Of a stretch of 64,000 bases of DNA, positions 42,475-51,817 are shown piece by piece. The position numbers were made by a program, and so were the translations under genes. Below the pieces are notes generated by a model. That model was not told where the DNA came from. It was given only the letters and a program-made list of their open reading frames with translations, and made no database searches. Source of the DNA: Pseudomonadota bacterium (GTDB taxonomy: Bacteria > Pseudomonadota > Alphaproteobacteria > Rhizobiales > Hyphomicrobiaceae); the NCBI GenBank assembly GCA_018242215.1, contig JAFECG010000017.1:62001-126000 (forward strand), given 5' to 3'. Every line of letters starts with the position of its first letter. The stretch's first letter is position 1.

Positions 42475-42777
42475 CCAAGCCTGACGCCTAAACGGAAAAT
42501 AGGCTGGATGTAGCGACGGTAATGTCACCATCGATATCGATGTCGAGGTCGACGGCGCTTTTGCTTCGGCGCCACATATCGGCCATCGCACGCAGAGCCC
42601 CGCCCAGAAGTTTTTCCCGCTGATCAAATCACGTGGACAGCGCCATCCTGGTCTTCACTGGCCCCGGCTCCTGGAGCCTCGACCGCATCATTTTCGATCA
42701 AGCCTAGGAATCACGCTCTGCCAAGAAACGGCGGTACTTTGGTTGCTCGTCTTTTCGCTCCTTGAAGCTTATGCGCT
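42475..42777. other. 303-base gap without a recognisable gene
   Basis: The gap lies between convergent ccdA and clc genes. It contains a short repeat-like run of ATCGAT/TCGATGTCGAGG (about 42529-42550) but no frame that I recognise on either strand. It may hold terminators or a gene remnant. Confidence 0.4.
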
Positions 42778-44511
42778 CTATTCATAAAATTCGCGCATGG
42801 GGATGTTCTGAGGCCCAATAATGTCTTTCCAGCTTAGATACCCCACCAAGCGACCTTCATTGCGCGCGATGACGGGCAGATGCGCGACGTTGGCGGAGTT
42901 CATCTTCTCGACAACGGCTTCCAAATATTCGTCGGCGTAGGCGATCGCGGGGTTGGTTCCTTTGAGAAGCTGAGCCAGCGTTGCGGTCCTCGGATGCCCT
43001 TGGCGGCGCCAGCGAATGATTGCCGGAGGATCAATCACGCCGAGCACGGCATGCCCGTCGACGACCGGAAATGTTGGATGCGTCGTTGACGGATCGACCA
43101 GAAGGGCCGCAGCGCCGCGTAAGGTCATTGAGCCCGGCACCGTCTGGACATCCTGAGTCATCACGTCCGCTACGCGAGTGAGGGCGAACGAACTCACGTG
43201 ATATTCGCAGAGAACGTGATGTCCCCGCCGCGCCAGTCGTTCCGTCATGATGGAACGGCGCATCAAGAGGACAGTCACGCTGTATGACGCGACGCAGGCC
43301 GTCATGACTGGCAAAAAACAATGCGCCGCACCGGTAAGCTCCACGGCAAAGAAGGTTGCGGTCAACGGAACGCGCATTGTGCCGGCCATGGTCGCGGCCA
43401 TCGCGAGGAGCGGCCAGAATCCGGCGGCTGCCGACGGCAATAGCATCGTCAAGCTCATGCCCATGGCGCCGCCGATGATCAACAGCGGAGCAAGTACCCC
43501 TCCGGACGTCCCGGAGCCGAGCGCGATTCCCCAGATGGCGGTCTTGACCAGAAGAAGCAAAAGTGCGCTCGACGTGGTCAAATCGCCTTTGAGTAAGTGA
43601 TCGATATTATCGTAACCCACGCTGAGTGCACGCGGGTCGATGAGGCCGCCGATGCCGACGAACAGTCCTCCTATTGCCGGCCACCACATCCAATGGATGG
43701 GAAGCTTCGCAAAAGCATCTTCGGTCACGTAGATCAATTTCGAGAGACCGCCGGAGAGCAGACCCGCGAGTACTCCGACAAGAGCCCAAGTCAGCAACCC
43801 TATCACCGAAATTTGCGCGTCGCCCGAGAATGGAAACAGGGGCGACGGCATGTGCAGAAACGTGCGTTCCACCATCGCCACGATGGCCGCTACTGCAACT
43901 GGAACGAAGCTGCGGGGTGCCCACTCGAATAGGAGGAGTTCGACTGCAAGCATGATCGCGGCGATCGGAGTGCCGAAGACTGTGGTCATCCCAGCTGCTG
44001 CGCCGGCAACAAGCAGCGTTTTGCGTTCCGCGTCATTCACCGGAAGCATCTGAGCGATCAGAGAGCCAATCGCGCCGCCCGTCATGATGATCGGCCCTTC
44101 CGCTCCGAAGGGGCCGCCGGTTCCGATGGAGATCGCCGAGGAAATCGGCTTCAGGACGGCTACCTTCGCGCTAAGACGCGAACGTCCAAGAAGGATGGTC
44201 TCGAGTGCTTCGGGAATTCCGTGACCGCGAATTTTCTCACTGCCATATCGCGCCATGAGGCCGATGACGAGCGCTCCGGCGACAGGAATAAGGATGGACG
44301 CAGCTCCGAGTGGCGTTTGCCCGATTGTGTTTTGTGCAAACGACCAAGTCCCGAAGTAAGCGATATTCGTGCAAAGGCGAATAAGGGCAAGTAGTCCAAT
44401 CCCGGCGGCCACGCTGGCAGACGCAACGAAAACCGCTATCGTTGCGATGATAAGCAGGCGGGGCTTCGCTGTAAAATCGCCAAGCGCACGATCGATCTCT
44501 ATGGGTTTCAT
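42778..44511 (-). CDS. ClC-family chloride channel/antiporter with CBS domains
   Basis: A 577-residue protein: ClC core with GHGIPEALE (selectivity filter-like), GGPFGAEGPI containing the gating glutamate position, and GSGTSGGVLAPLL; then two CBS domains at the C-terminus (about residues 445-570; VADVMTQDVQTVP and LPVIARNEGRLVGYLSWKDI). It moves chloride, probably coupled to protons. The start at 44511 was chosen over 44658 because the upstream extension is basic and crosses the operator. Divergent from marR. Confidence 0.85.
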   Translation of the reverse strand: MKPIEIDRALGDFTAKPRLLIIATIAVFVASASVAAGIGLLALIRLCTNIAYFGTWSFAQNTIGQTPLGAASILIPVAGALVIGLMARYGSEKIRGHGIPEALETILLGRSRLSAKVAVLKPISSAISIGTGGPFGAEGPIIMTGGAIGSLIAQMLPVNDAERKTLLVAGAAAGMTTVFGTPIAAIMLAVELLLFEWAPRSFVPVAVAAIVAMVERTFLHMPSPLFPFSGDAQISVIGLLTWALVGVLAGLLSGGLSKLIYVTEDAFAKLPIHWMWWPAIGGLFVGIGGLIDPRALSVGYDNIDHLLKGDLTTSSALLLLLVKTAIWGIALGSGTSGGVLAPLLIIGGAMGMSLTMLLPSAAAGFWPLLAMAATMAGTMRVPLTATFFAVELTGAAHCFLPVMTACVASYSVTVLLMRRSIMTERLARRGHHVLCEYHVSSFALTRVADVMTQDVQTVPGSMTLRGAAALLVDPSTTHPTFPVVDGHAVLGVIDPPAIIRWRRQGHPRTATLAQLLKGTNPAIAYADEYLEAVVEKMNSANVAHLPVIARNEGRLVGYLSWKDIIGPQNIPMREFYE

Positions 44512-44559
44512 TCCGTCTCGGATGTTACTTCTGCAGATGTTCGGATCGGTCGCGAATAA

Positions 44560-44576
44560 ATATCGTAGTACGATAT
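44560..44576. promoter_or_regulatory. MarR-type palindromic operator
   Basis: ATATCGTA and TACGATAT form a perfect 17-base palindrome around a central G, 49 bases upstream of the clc start and 131 bases before marR. Length and symmetry suit a MarR dimer, and the adjacent marR gene is the natural candidate. Confidence 0.65.
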
Positions 44577-44706
44577 AAATGCAAGCTGCCGTTGACAGGC
44601 CATAAGGCCGCGCGTGGCAGGCCAGAGCCCGCTCGCACCGTTGACCAGAAGCTTGCAAGAGCTATTGTGTTCGAATTCGTAAATAGAGACTGGAGAGGAA
44701 TAGGAA

Positions 44707-45177
44707 GTGAACGAAAGCGGGTCCGAGGTTCGGCCTTCGCGGATGCGTGGCAGGAAGCGCGCCTCTGTGACGAAAGCCAACTACGAAGCACTCGCCGAAT
44801 TTCGGCATGCATTGCGCAAGTTTTTGGCCTTTAGCGAAGCTGCGGCATTGCAGGCCGGCCTTACGCCGCAGCAGCATCAGGCTCTCCTCTCGATCAAGGG
44901 CGCGCTCGGCACGGACTGGCTCAGCATCAGCCAAATCGCCGAACGTCTACTCGTTCGCCATCATACGGCTGTCGAACTCGTCGACCGGCTTGAGGGCCTT
45001 GGCCTGGTTGTCAGAAAAGCCGATCCTGACGACCGTCGCCGAATTCAGGTCCATGTGACGAAAGAGGGCGAAGAAACCCTGCGGGCACTTTCTGCCAATC
45101 ACATCGAAGAACTAAGGAGCATCCGGCCGACCCTCCGTAAACTGTTGAAACAGTTTGAGCGCGAACAGAGCGCCTAG
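44707..45177 (+). CDS. MarR-family transcriptional regulator
   Basis: A 156-residue winged-helix regulator. The N-terminus is basic (SRMRGRKRAS); the DNA-binding part spans SISQIAERLLVRHHTAVELVDRLEGLGLVVRKADPDDRRRIQV (about residues 75-120), typical of MarR. It probably controls the divergent clc gene and itself through the 44560-44576 palindrome. Ligand unknown. Confidence 0.85.
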   Translation: MNESGSEVRPSRMRGRKRASVTKANYEALAEFRHALRKFLAFSEAAALQAGLTPQQHQALLSIKGALGTDWLSISQIAERLLVRHHTAVELVDRLEGLGLVVRKADPDDRRRIQVHVTKEGEETLRALSANHIEELRSIRPTLRKLLKQFEREQSA

Positions 45178-45196
45178 GATTTTCGGATGGTGAATA

Positions 45197-45224
45197 CCCG
45201 GATGCGTGAGAGAACGCACCCGGG
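45197..45224 (+). terminator. Hairpin after marR
   Basis: An 11-pair stem with one mismatch (CCCGGATGCGT against ACGCACCCGGG) and a GAGAGA loop, 20 bases after the marR stop. No T-run follows, so termination is possible but not certain. The rest of the gap to nasT (45225-45477) shows no gene. Confidence 0.4.
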
Positions 45225-45477
45225 CCCTGGGACGCGCCGCCCCGATTATTGAAGCGAGCGCACCACCTCGATAACAGGGCTATGCGCAGGAATAAAGATC
45301 GTAATCCGATATTTTAACAATTGCACCCGCGCAGCCGCGTGAGCAGCGACAGCGCGTCGCAACAATGAAACGGTATCCAGCATTGACGAATGTTTGAGGG
45401 CGCCAGTCTCATGGTATTGGACGGATACGCGTCATCGAAAGATGCGGACGCGAGAGCTCTCGCCAACGGGCAGGGAA

Positions 45478-46092
45478 ATGACGGCAGGGCCAAAATCACT
45501 TTCAATACTGATCATCGATGAAAATCGTCTTCGTGCTTCGGTCATCGAAGCTGGGCTGCGCGGAGCTGGCTATGCCGACCTTACGATTATTCATGATGTA
45601 TCGGGCATCGCTCGCAGGATTACCGACATTGAACCCGACGTCATCGTCATCGATCTCGAAAATCCCAACCGCGATATGCTCGAGAACATGTTCCAGCTTT
45701 CGCGGGCCGTGAAGCGGCCCATCGCGATGTTCGTCGACCGTTCAGACAGTGCCTCGATCGAAGCCGCCGTAGAAGCGGGCGTCTCGGCTTACGTCGTTGA
45801 CGGACTAAAGCAGGAACGCGTCAAGCCGATCCTTGATATGGCCATCAGCCGCTTCAACGCCTTTTCGCGCATGACACGCGAACTTGATGAGGCACGCACC
45901 GAACTCGAGAACCGTAAGCTCATCGATCGTGCGAAAGGCATTCTCATGACAACGCGCGGTCTCACCGAGCCCCAGGCTTACACCTTACTGCGTAAAACCG
46001 CGATGAACCAGAACAGGAAACTCTCCGAAATCGCCGAAAGCTTGATAACGGCGGCTGGGCTTCTCACCCCACCGGACGAGGGGGACCAATGA
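45478..46092 (+). CDS. nasT: NasT ANTAR-domain antiterminator
   Basis: A 204-residue protein: a receiver-like N-terminal domain (LSILIIDENRLRASVIEAGL; VIVIDLENPN holds the aspartate position) and a C-terminal ANTAR RNA-binding domain (LIDRAKGILMTTRGLTEPQAYTLLRKTAMNQNRKLSEIAESL). NasT binds the leader of nitrate-assimilation transcripts and prevents termination when nitrate or nitrite frees it from NasS. The start at 45478 gives the standard length. It overlaps nasS by four bases. A matching RNA target is visible at 47457-47587. Confidence 0.9.
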   Translation: MTAGPKSLSILIIDENRLRASVIEAGLRGAGYADLTIIHDVSGIARRITDIEPDVIVIDLENPNRDMLENMFQLSRAVKRPIAMFVDRSDSASIEAAVEAGVSAYVVDGLKQERVKPILDMAISRFNAFSRMTRELDEARTELENRKLIDRAKGILMTTRGLTEPQAYTLLRKTAMNQNRKLSEIAESLITAAGLLTPPDEGDQ

Positions 46093-47315
46093 TGGCAAGT
46101 GAGTACCAGATCACGGCAGGATTCATGCCGCTCCTCGACAGCGCGGTCCTCGTGACTGCGAAGGAAATGGGTTTCGCCGAGGCGGAGGGGATTGACCTGA
46201 CACTTGTGCGTGAGATGTCGTGGGCCAACATCCGCGATCGCCTGGCAGTCGGGCACTTTCAGGTCGCGCACATGCTGGCGCCGATGCCGATCGCCTGCAA
46301 TCTCGGCCTGACGCCGCTCGCGGTCCCGACTATCGTTCCCATGGCGCTCGGGCTCGGCGGCAATGCGGTCACGGTCTCAAATGCATTATGGGCCGAAATG
46401 GTCGATAAGGGCGCGAAAGATGAATTCGATCCGAGGACGACGGGGCGCGCCCTGCGAGAGGTCGTTACCGCGCGCGCATCGTCTGCGAAAGACATACTCC
46501 GTTTTGCCGTTGTCCATCCATACTCGGGACATAACTACGAGCTTCGGTATTGGCTGGCCGCTTGCGGAATCGATCCGTCGCGTGAGATCGAGATCGTCAT
46601 CGTTCCCCCACCTCTGATGGTCGATGCGTTGGCGGGTGGAAGCATCGATGGCTATTGCGTCGGCGAGCCGTGGAATTCCGCGGCGGCACTCCTTGGACAA
46701 GGCCATATCGCGACCGTCAAGGCGGCCATCTGGCGATCGAGCCCCGAGAAAGTTTTGGGCGCTGGCGCCTCCTGGGGCAAGGAAAATCCTGACGCGCTGT
46801 CCGCATTGTTGCGAGCGCTTTGCAATGCCGCTAGGTGGTGCGGAAATGTGCGCAATCACGATGAACTCGCGCGGATGCTGGCTGAGAAGACATATGTTGC
46901 TCAGCCGATCGAATGGATGCTGCCGGCGCTCGGCGGCGCATTGCCAATCGGTGGTGAACGAACCGTTACGGTTACAGATTTCTTCGTGCCATTCGCGAAA
47001 GCCGCGACATTCCCGTGGAAGAGCCATGCGCTTTGGTTCTATTCGCAGATGGTCCGATGGGGGCAGGTGCGGCACACCGCCGAAAACGCACAAATTGCGC
47101 GCGAGAGCTATAGGCCGGATCTTTATCGTGCAGCGTTGAAGCCGCTGGGCGTCGCGCTGCCGGTGGCGAATGCCAAAGTCGAAGGCGGATTGACGGCAGC
47201 AACTCCGGTTGGCTCATCAGGCGCGAGCCTCGTGCTGGGCCCAGATGGTTTCTTCGATGGCGGTCTGTTCGATCCCGATGAACTCGACGCCTATATCGCA
47301 AGTCAGAAACGGTGA
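46089..47315 (+). CDS. nasS: NasS nitrate/nitrite sensor
   Basis: A 408-residue protein of the NrtA/NasS solute-binding family without a signal peptide, so it acts in the cytoplasm. Family elements: ITAGFMPLLDSAVLVTAKEMGF, VAHMLAPMPIACNLGL, FAVVHPYSGHNYELRYWLAACGI and SIDGYCVGEPWNS. NasS holds NasT until it binds nitrate or nitrite. Translationally coupled to nasT. Confidence 0.9.
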   Translation: MMASEYQITAGFMPLLDSAVLVTAKEMGFAEAEGIDLTLVREMSWANIRDRLAVGHFQVAHMLAPMPIACNLGLTPLAVPTIVPMALGLGGNAVTVSNALWAEMVDKGAKDEFDPRTTGRALREVVTARASSAKDILRFAVVHPYSGHNYELRYWLAACGIDPSREIEIVIVPPPLMVDALAGGSIDGYCVGEPWNSAAALLGQGHIATVKAAIWRSSPEKVLGAGASWGKENPDALSALLRALCNAARWCGNVRNHDELARMLAEKTYVAQPIEWMLPALGGALPIGGERTVTVTDFFVPFAKAATFPWKSHALWFYSQMVRWGQVRHTAENAQIARESYRPDLYRAALKPLGVALPVANAKVEGGLTAATPVGSSGASLVLGPDGFFDGGLFDPDELDAYIASQKR

Positions 47316-47456
47316 GGGGCGCGGCCTGCGTCAAACGTGCTCTGCACAAAATTTGCGCCGACGAGGCGCTAAATTGCTGAATGTTTGGCCTTGCGAAGCC
47401 TTCGCTACTGCCGCAATCCTCAGATGACTCGAGTTGAAGTTTTTAATTTCAGCTCG

Positions 47457-47511
47457 CCTAAGCTTCGCAATTTCCGCGCTTAGGATCTCTTCCGCGTCCA
47501 ATGGTGGGCGC
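47457..47511 (+). promoter_or_regulatory. ANTAR-type leader RNA hairpins
   Basis: Two hairpins lie in the narK leader. The second (47494-47511) has a six-pair stem, GCGTCC with GGGCGC, and the six-base loop AATGGT, which has A at position 1 and G at position 4 as required for ANTAR recognition. The first (47457-47484) has outer arms CCTAAG/CTTAGG and an inner CGC/GCG stem but a seven-base loop (AATTTCC), so it is a poorer match. Both lie just before the terminator at 47521. Confidence 0.65.
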
Positions 47512-47520
47512 TTCACAGGC

Positions 47521-47587
47521 AAAGCTGCCGTTCAAGTCTTCTCACCTTCTTTGCCGAGGGTGCGAGCGCTTGGCCGGCAGCTTTTTT
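47521..47587 (+). terminator. Regulated intrinsic terminator in the narK leader
   Basis: AAAGCTGCCG (47521-47530) pairs perfectly with CGGCAGCTTT (47575-47584), which runs into a T-tract; CAAG and CTTG inside the loop can extend the stem. It is about 30 bases upstream of the narK ATG and directly after the ANTAR hairpins, which is the layout of NasT-controlled antitermination. The rest of the leader (47316-47456) has another hairpin around 47431-47455. Confidence 0.8.
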
Positions 47588-47615
47588 GTTTTGGCGCGAC
47601 GACCGGGAGCAATCA

Positions 47616-48929
47616 ATGCGCACACAAGAACGCTCTGTTTTCTCGTTGGCTAGCACGCAAGGGAGAGCCCTTTGGGTTTCTACCATCGCTTTCACAGCTT
47701 GTTTCGCGGTTTGGACGATCTTCGCGATCATCGGAATTCGCATCAAGGCTGAGCTCGGATTGAGCGAAACCGAGTTCGGCCTGCTCGTGGGAACGCCGAT
47801 TCTGACAGGCTCGCTGGCGCGCATCTTTCTTGGAATCTGGACCGATCGCTACGGCGGACGCCTCGTATTCACGCTCAACATGCTCGCTGCGAGCGTCGCG
47901 ACGGCGCTTCTCGTTTTCGCGCACACCTATTCGCAGATGCTCGTCACTGCCCTTGGCGTCGGCTTGGCAGGCGGCTCGTTTGCAGTCGGCATCGCGTACG
48001 TCTCGCGATTCTACCAGTCCGGACAGCAGGGCACCGTGCTCGGTATTTTCGGTGCCGGCAACGTTGGCGCCGCCGTCACCAAATTCCTTGCACCGTTCGC
48101 GCTGGTCGCTTGGGGTTGGCATGCCGTTGCGCTGATCTGGGCGGCCGTCATGGCGATCATGGCTGTCGTGTTCTGGTTTACGACGACCGACGATCCGGTC
48201 ACCGCCGAGCGCCGCCGCACCGGAGACGCGCCGAAAGCCTACGCAATGGAACTCGCGCCCCTGAAGGACATTCGCGTTTGGCGCTTCTCGTTCTACTATT
48301 TCTTCACATTCGGTGCCTTCGTCGCCCTTGCACTCTGGTTGCCGCGATATCTCATCGGCGTCTACGGTTTCGACATTGAAACGGCCGGCATGGTCGCCGC
48401 CGCCTATTCGATCCCTGCGAGCATATTCCGCGCCTACGGAGGAATTCTGTCGGATCGCATCGGCGCACGCGCAGTCATGTACTGGTGCTTCGGTATCTCT
48501 GCAGCCGCCACATTGGCTTTATCGCTACCGCCGACTGACTACGTCATGCACGGAACCCACGGGCCTATCTCCGCACACTTCGAGATCAATCCGCCGATCT
48601 TCATCGGCATTGCCTTCGTGCTCGGCTTCTTCATGAGCATCGGCAAAGCTGCCGTCTACAAGCACGTCGCGACCTATTATCCGAACAACGTCGGCTCTGT
48701 CGGCGGTCTCGTTGGCATGATCGGTGGCTTGGGTGGCTTCGTTCTGCCGATCGCGTTCGGCTTCCTAAATCAGGTGACCGGCCTTTGGACAAGCTGCTTC
48801 ATGCTGCTGTTCGTCATCGTCATGGCGCTGTTCGTCTGGATGCACGTCTCCATCCGGCGGATGGAGAGAAGCACGACAAATTCCTCCGTAGCCGGCGAAT
48901 CTTTCGTCCCAGCGGGAGGCCAAGTATGA
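47616..48929 (+). CDS. narK: NarK-type nitrate/nitrite transporter (MFS)
   Basis: A 437-residue major-facilitator protein with 12 predicted spans. NarK/NNP features include GIRIKAELGLSETEFGLLVGTPILTGSLARI, FGAGNVGAAVTKF and the nitrate signature GNVG/GSVGGLVGMIGGLGGF. It imports nitrate or exchanges it for nitrite. The start at 47616 has GGGAGC upstream. First structural gene of the nitrate-assimilation operon; its stop overlaps the globin start as ATGA. Confidence 0.9.
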   Translation: MRTQERSVFSLASTQGRALWVSTIAFTACFAVWTIFAIIGIRIKAELGLSETEFGLLVGTPILTGSLARIFLGIWTDRYGGRLVFTLNMLAASVATALLVFAHTYSQMLVTALGVGLAGGSFAVGIAYVSRFYQSGQQGTVLGIFGAGNVGAAVTKFLAPFALVAWGWHAVALIWAAVMAIMAVVFWFTTTDDPVTAERRRTGDAPKAYAMELAPLKDIRVWRFSFYYFFTFGAFVALALWLPRYLIGVYGFDIETAGMVAAAYSIPASIFRAYGGILSDRIGARAVMYWCFGISAAATLALSLPPTDYVMHGTHGPISAHFEINPPIFIGIAFVLGFFMSIGKAAVYKHVATYYPNNVGSVGGLVGMIGGLGGFVLPIAFGFLNQVTGLWTSCFMLLFVIVMALFVWMHVSIRRMERSTTNSSVAGESFVPAGGQV

Positions 48930-49345
48930 CGCCCCATCAGATCGTGCTGGTTCAGGCATCTTTTGCAAAGGTCGCACTGATTGCGGATGCCGCTGCCAAG
49001 CTCTTCTACGATCGCCTTTTCGAGATCGCGCCCGAAGTCAAGCCAATGTTCAAGGGCGATATCGGCGAACAAGGACGCAAGCTCATGGCGACACTCGGCA
49101 TCGTCGTAAAGGGACTGAGCAATATCGAAGCGGTCCTTCCCGCAGCAAAAGCATTGGCAGTGACGCACGTCACCTATGGTGTAAAGCCGGAGCATTATAC
49201 GCCGGTTGGCGACGCGCTCATCTGGGCGCTCGACAAAGGGCTTGGCGGGGCCTTCACGCCCGAGACTCGCCAAGCGTGGTTGGCCGCCTACGGCGCCTTG
49301 TCCACCGCCATGATCGAAGAAGCCTACGGCACGGCCGTGGCGTGA
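48926..49345 (+). CDS. Single-domain globin of the nitrate operon
   Basis: A 139-residue globin resembling the haem domain of flavohaemoglobins (FYDRLFEIAPEVKPMFKGD near residues 27-45; proximal histidine region THVTYGVKPEHYTPVGDAL around 79-97). No reductase domain is attached. It probably scavenges or senses nitric oxide released during nitrate and nitrite reduction. ATGA overlap with narK and a 14-base gap to nirB place it firmly in the operon. Confidence 0.85.
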   Translation: MTPHQIVLVQASFAKVALIADAAAKLFYDRLFEIAPEVKPMFKGDIGEQGRKLMATLGIVVKGLSNIEAVLPAAKALAVTHVTYGVKPEHYTPVGDALIWALDKGLGGAFTPETRQAWLAAYGALSTAMIEEAYGTAVA

Positions 49346-49359
49346 GATACGGAGCAACC

Positions 49360-51813
49360 ATGGCGGAAAAACTCGTCATTATCGGCAATGGCATGGCGCC
49401 CGGAAGGATGCTCGAGCATCTGCTCGAGAGTGTGCCTGGCCGCTACGCGGTTACGATCTTCAACGCCGAGCCGCGCGTCAATTATGATCGCATCATGCTT
49501 TCGCCCGTTCTATCTGGCGAGAAAAACTTCGAGCAGATCATCATTCACGGCGACGGCTGGTACATCAAGAACGCCATCACGCTCTACAAGGGCCACAAGA
49601 TCGTCGCCATCGATCGCGACGCCAAGACCGTGACGTCCGATCACGGCGTCGTCGAACCCTATGACAAGCTCGTCATCGCGACGGGCTCGGTGCCGTTTAT
49701 CCTGCCGGTTCCGGGAAACAACCTCGCTGGTGTACTGAGCTATCGCGACCTCGACGACGTGAACGCCATGTTGCTCGCAGCGCAGTCGCGAACGAAAGCA
49801 GTCGTCATCGGTGGCGGCCTGTTGGGGCTGGAGGCAGCCGCAGGTCTCGAGGCGCAGGGCATGGACGTCACTGTCCTGCATCTGATGCCGACCCTGATGG
49901 AGCGCCAACTCGATCCAGCGGCGGGGTATCTCTTGCAGCGCGCGATCGAGGATCGCGGCATCAAGGTCATCTGCAAGGCCAATACGAAAGCGATCATCGG
50001 CCACAAGAAGGTCGAAGGCGTCGAGCTTGCCGATGGTCGTATCATCCCGGCGACGCTCGTCGTTATGGCGGCCGGCATCAAGCCGAATGCAGGCCTCGCA
50101 AAAGAAGCAGGTCTTGCTGCCAATCGCGGTATTCTCGTTGATGCGGGAATGCGGACCTCGGATCCCGCCATTTTCGCCGTTGGCGAATGTGCCGAGGTCG
50201 GCGGCCACGTCTATGGCCTTGTCGCACCGCTTTACGAAATGGCGCGCGTCGCGGCTGCCCATCTTGCAGACGCAAAAAGCACGGCCGCTTTCGTCCACAA
50301 CGACACGCCGACGAAGCTCAAGGTCACCGGCATCGAGCTTTTCTCGCTCGGCGATTTCGCCGATGGTGATGACCGGCACGAGATCGTCCTGCGCGATGCT
50401 TCGGCCGGTGTCTATAAACGCATCATTCTGAAAGATAACCGTATCATCGGCACGGTTCTCTACGGAGAGACGGCCGATGGCGCCTGGTTCAACGACCTGA
50501 AGAAGAAGCAGGTCGATATTACCGACATGCGCGATACGTTGATATTCGGCCAAGCCTATCAGGGAGGAACGCCGCTCGACCCTATGGCGGCCGTTGCAGC
50601 CTTGCCCGATGACGCAGAGATCTGCGGCTGCAACGGCGTGTGCAAGGGCAAGATCGTCGGCGCAATTCAAGAGAAAGGCCTGACGTCGCTCGATGATGTC
50701 CGCGCCCATACTAAAGCCTCCGCCTCATGCGGCTCGTGCACCGGGCTCGTCGAGCAATTAATGTCTCTGACGCTCGGCGCGTCTTATAACCCAGCCGCCG
50801 TGCAGCCGATGTGCGGATGCACGATACTCGGCCACGACGACGTGCGCCGCCTGATCAAAGCAAAAGAACTCAAGAACATTTACGCTGTCATGCAGGAGCT
50901 GGAGTGGACGACGTCGTGCGGCTGCGCCAAGTGCCGCCCGGCACTCAACTATTATCTCGTCTGCGACTGGCCCGGCGAATATGCCGACGATTATCAATCG
51001 CGCTTCATCAACGAGCGCGTTCACGCCAACATCCAGAAGAACGGGACCTATTCTGTCGTGCCGCGGATGTGGGGCGGCGTGACGAGCGCCAAAGAATTGC
51101 GGGCCATCGCTGACGTCGTCGATAAGTTCAACATCCCGACCGTCAAGGTGACGGGGGGCCAGCGCATCGACATGCTCGGGGTCAAGAAGGAGGACCTGCC
51201 CGCCGTTTGGGCCGATCTCGGTAAAGCGGGGTTCGTCTCAGGTCACGCCTACGCCAAGGGTTTGCGCACCGTCAAGACGTGCGTCGGCACCGACTGGTGC
51301 CGCTTCGGGACGCAGAATTCAACGGGCCTCGGCATCCGCATAGAAAAGTTCATGTGGGGATCGTGGACGCCCGCCAAAGTGAAGATGGCCGTCTCCGGCT
51401 GCCCAAGGAATTGCGCCGAAGCGACCTGTAAGGACGTGGGCGTCATTTGCGTCGATTCCGGCTACGAGATTCATTTCGCCGGCGCCGCCGGTCTCGACAT
51501 CAAGGGGACCGAAGTCCTGGGTCTCGTCAAGACAGAGAACGAAGCGCTCGAGGTGATCGTCGCGCTCGTGCAGATGTACCGCGAGCAGGCGCGCTATCTC
51601 GAACGCATTTACAAGTGGGCGAAGCGCGTGACGATCGATGAGATCCGCCGCCAAGTGTTCCACAATCTCGAAAAGCGCAAGGGCTATTACGACCGCTTCG
51701 TATATTCACAGAGATTCGCGCAGGTCGATCCGTGGTCGGAGCGCGTCTCGGGTCTCCACAAGCATGAATTCAAGCCGATGGCGACCATCGGCTTGGCACA
51801 GGCGGCGGAGTGA
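49360..51813 (+). CDS. nirB: NirB assimilatory nitrite reductase large subunit
   Basis: An 817-residue enzyme of full family length: N-terminal FAD/NAD(P)H domain (KLVIIGNGMAPGRMLEHLL; AVVIGGGLLGLEAAAGL), BFD-type [2Fe-2S] region with CGCNGVCKGKI and CGSCTG (about residues 421-465), and a sulfite/nitrite reductase domain with sirohaem-[4Fe-4S] cysteines TCVGTDWCRFG and GCPRNCAEATC (about residues 640-690). It reduces nitrite to ammonium with NirD. The start at 49360 follows GGAGCAACC. Confidence 0.95.
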   Translation: MAEKLVIIGNGMAPGRMLEHLLESVPGRYAVTIFNAEPRVNYDRIMLSPVLSGEKNFEQIIIHGDGWYIKNAITLYKGHKIVAIDRDAKTVTSDHGVVEPYDKLVIATGSVPFILPVPGNNLAGVLSYRDLDDVNAMLLAAQSRTKAVVIGGGLLGLEAAAGLEAQGMDVTVLHLMPTLMERQLDPAAGYLLQRAIEDRGIKVICKANTKAIIGHKKVEGVELADGRIIPATLVVMAAGIKPNAGLAKEAGLAANRGILVDAGMRTSDPAIFAVGECAEVGGHVYGLVAPLYEMARVAAAHLADAKSTAAFVHNDTPTKLKVTGIELFSLGDFADGDDRHEIVLRDASAGVYKRIILKDNRIIGTVLYGETADGAWFNDLKKKQVDITDMRDTLIFGQAYQGGTPLDPMAAVAALPDDAEICGCNGVCKGKIVGAIQEKGLTSLDDVRAHTKASASCGSCTGLVEQLMSLTLGASYNPAAVQPMCGCTILGHDDVRRLIKAKELKNIYAVMQELEWTTSCGCAKCRPALNYYLVCDWPGEYADDYQSRFINERVHANIQKNGTYSVVPRMWGGVTSAKELRAIADVVDKFNIPTVKVTGGQRIDMLGVKKEDLPAVWADLGKAGFVSGHAYAKGLRTVKTCVGTDWCRFGTQNSTGLGIRIEKFMWGSWTPAKVKMAVSGCPRNCAEATCKDVGVICVDSGYEIHFAGAAGLDIKGTEVLGLVKTENEALEVIVALVQMYREQARYLERIYKWAKRVTIDEIRRQVFHNLEKRKGYYDRFVYSQRFAQVDPWSERVSGLHKHEFKPMATIGLAQAAE

Positions 51814-51817
51814 CGTC

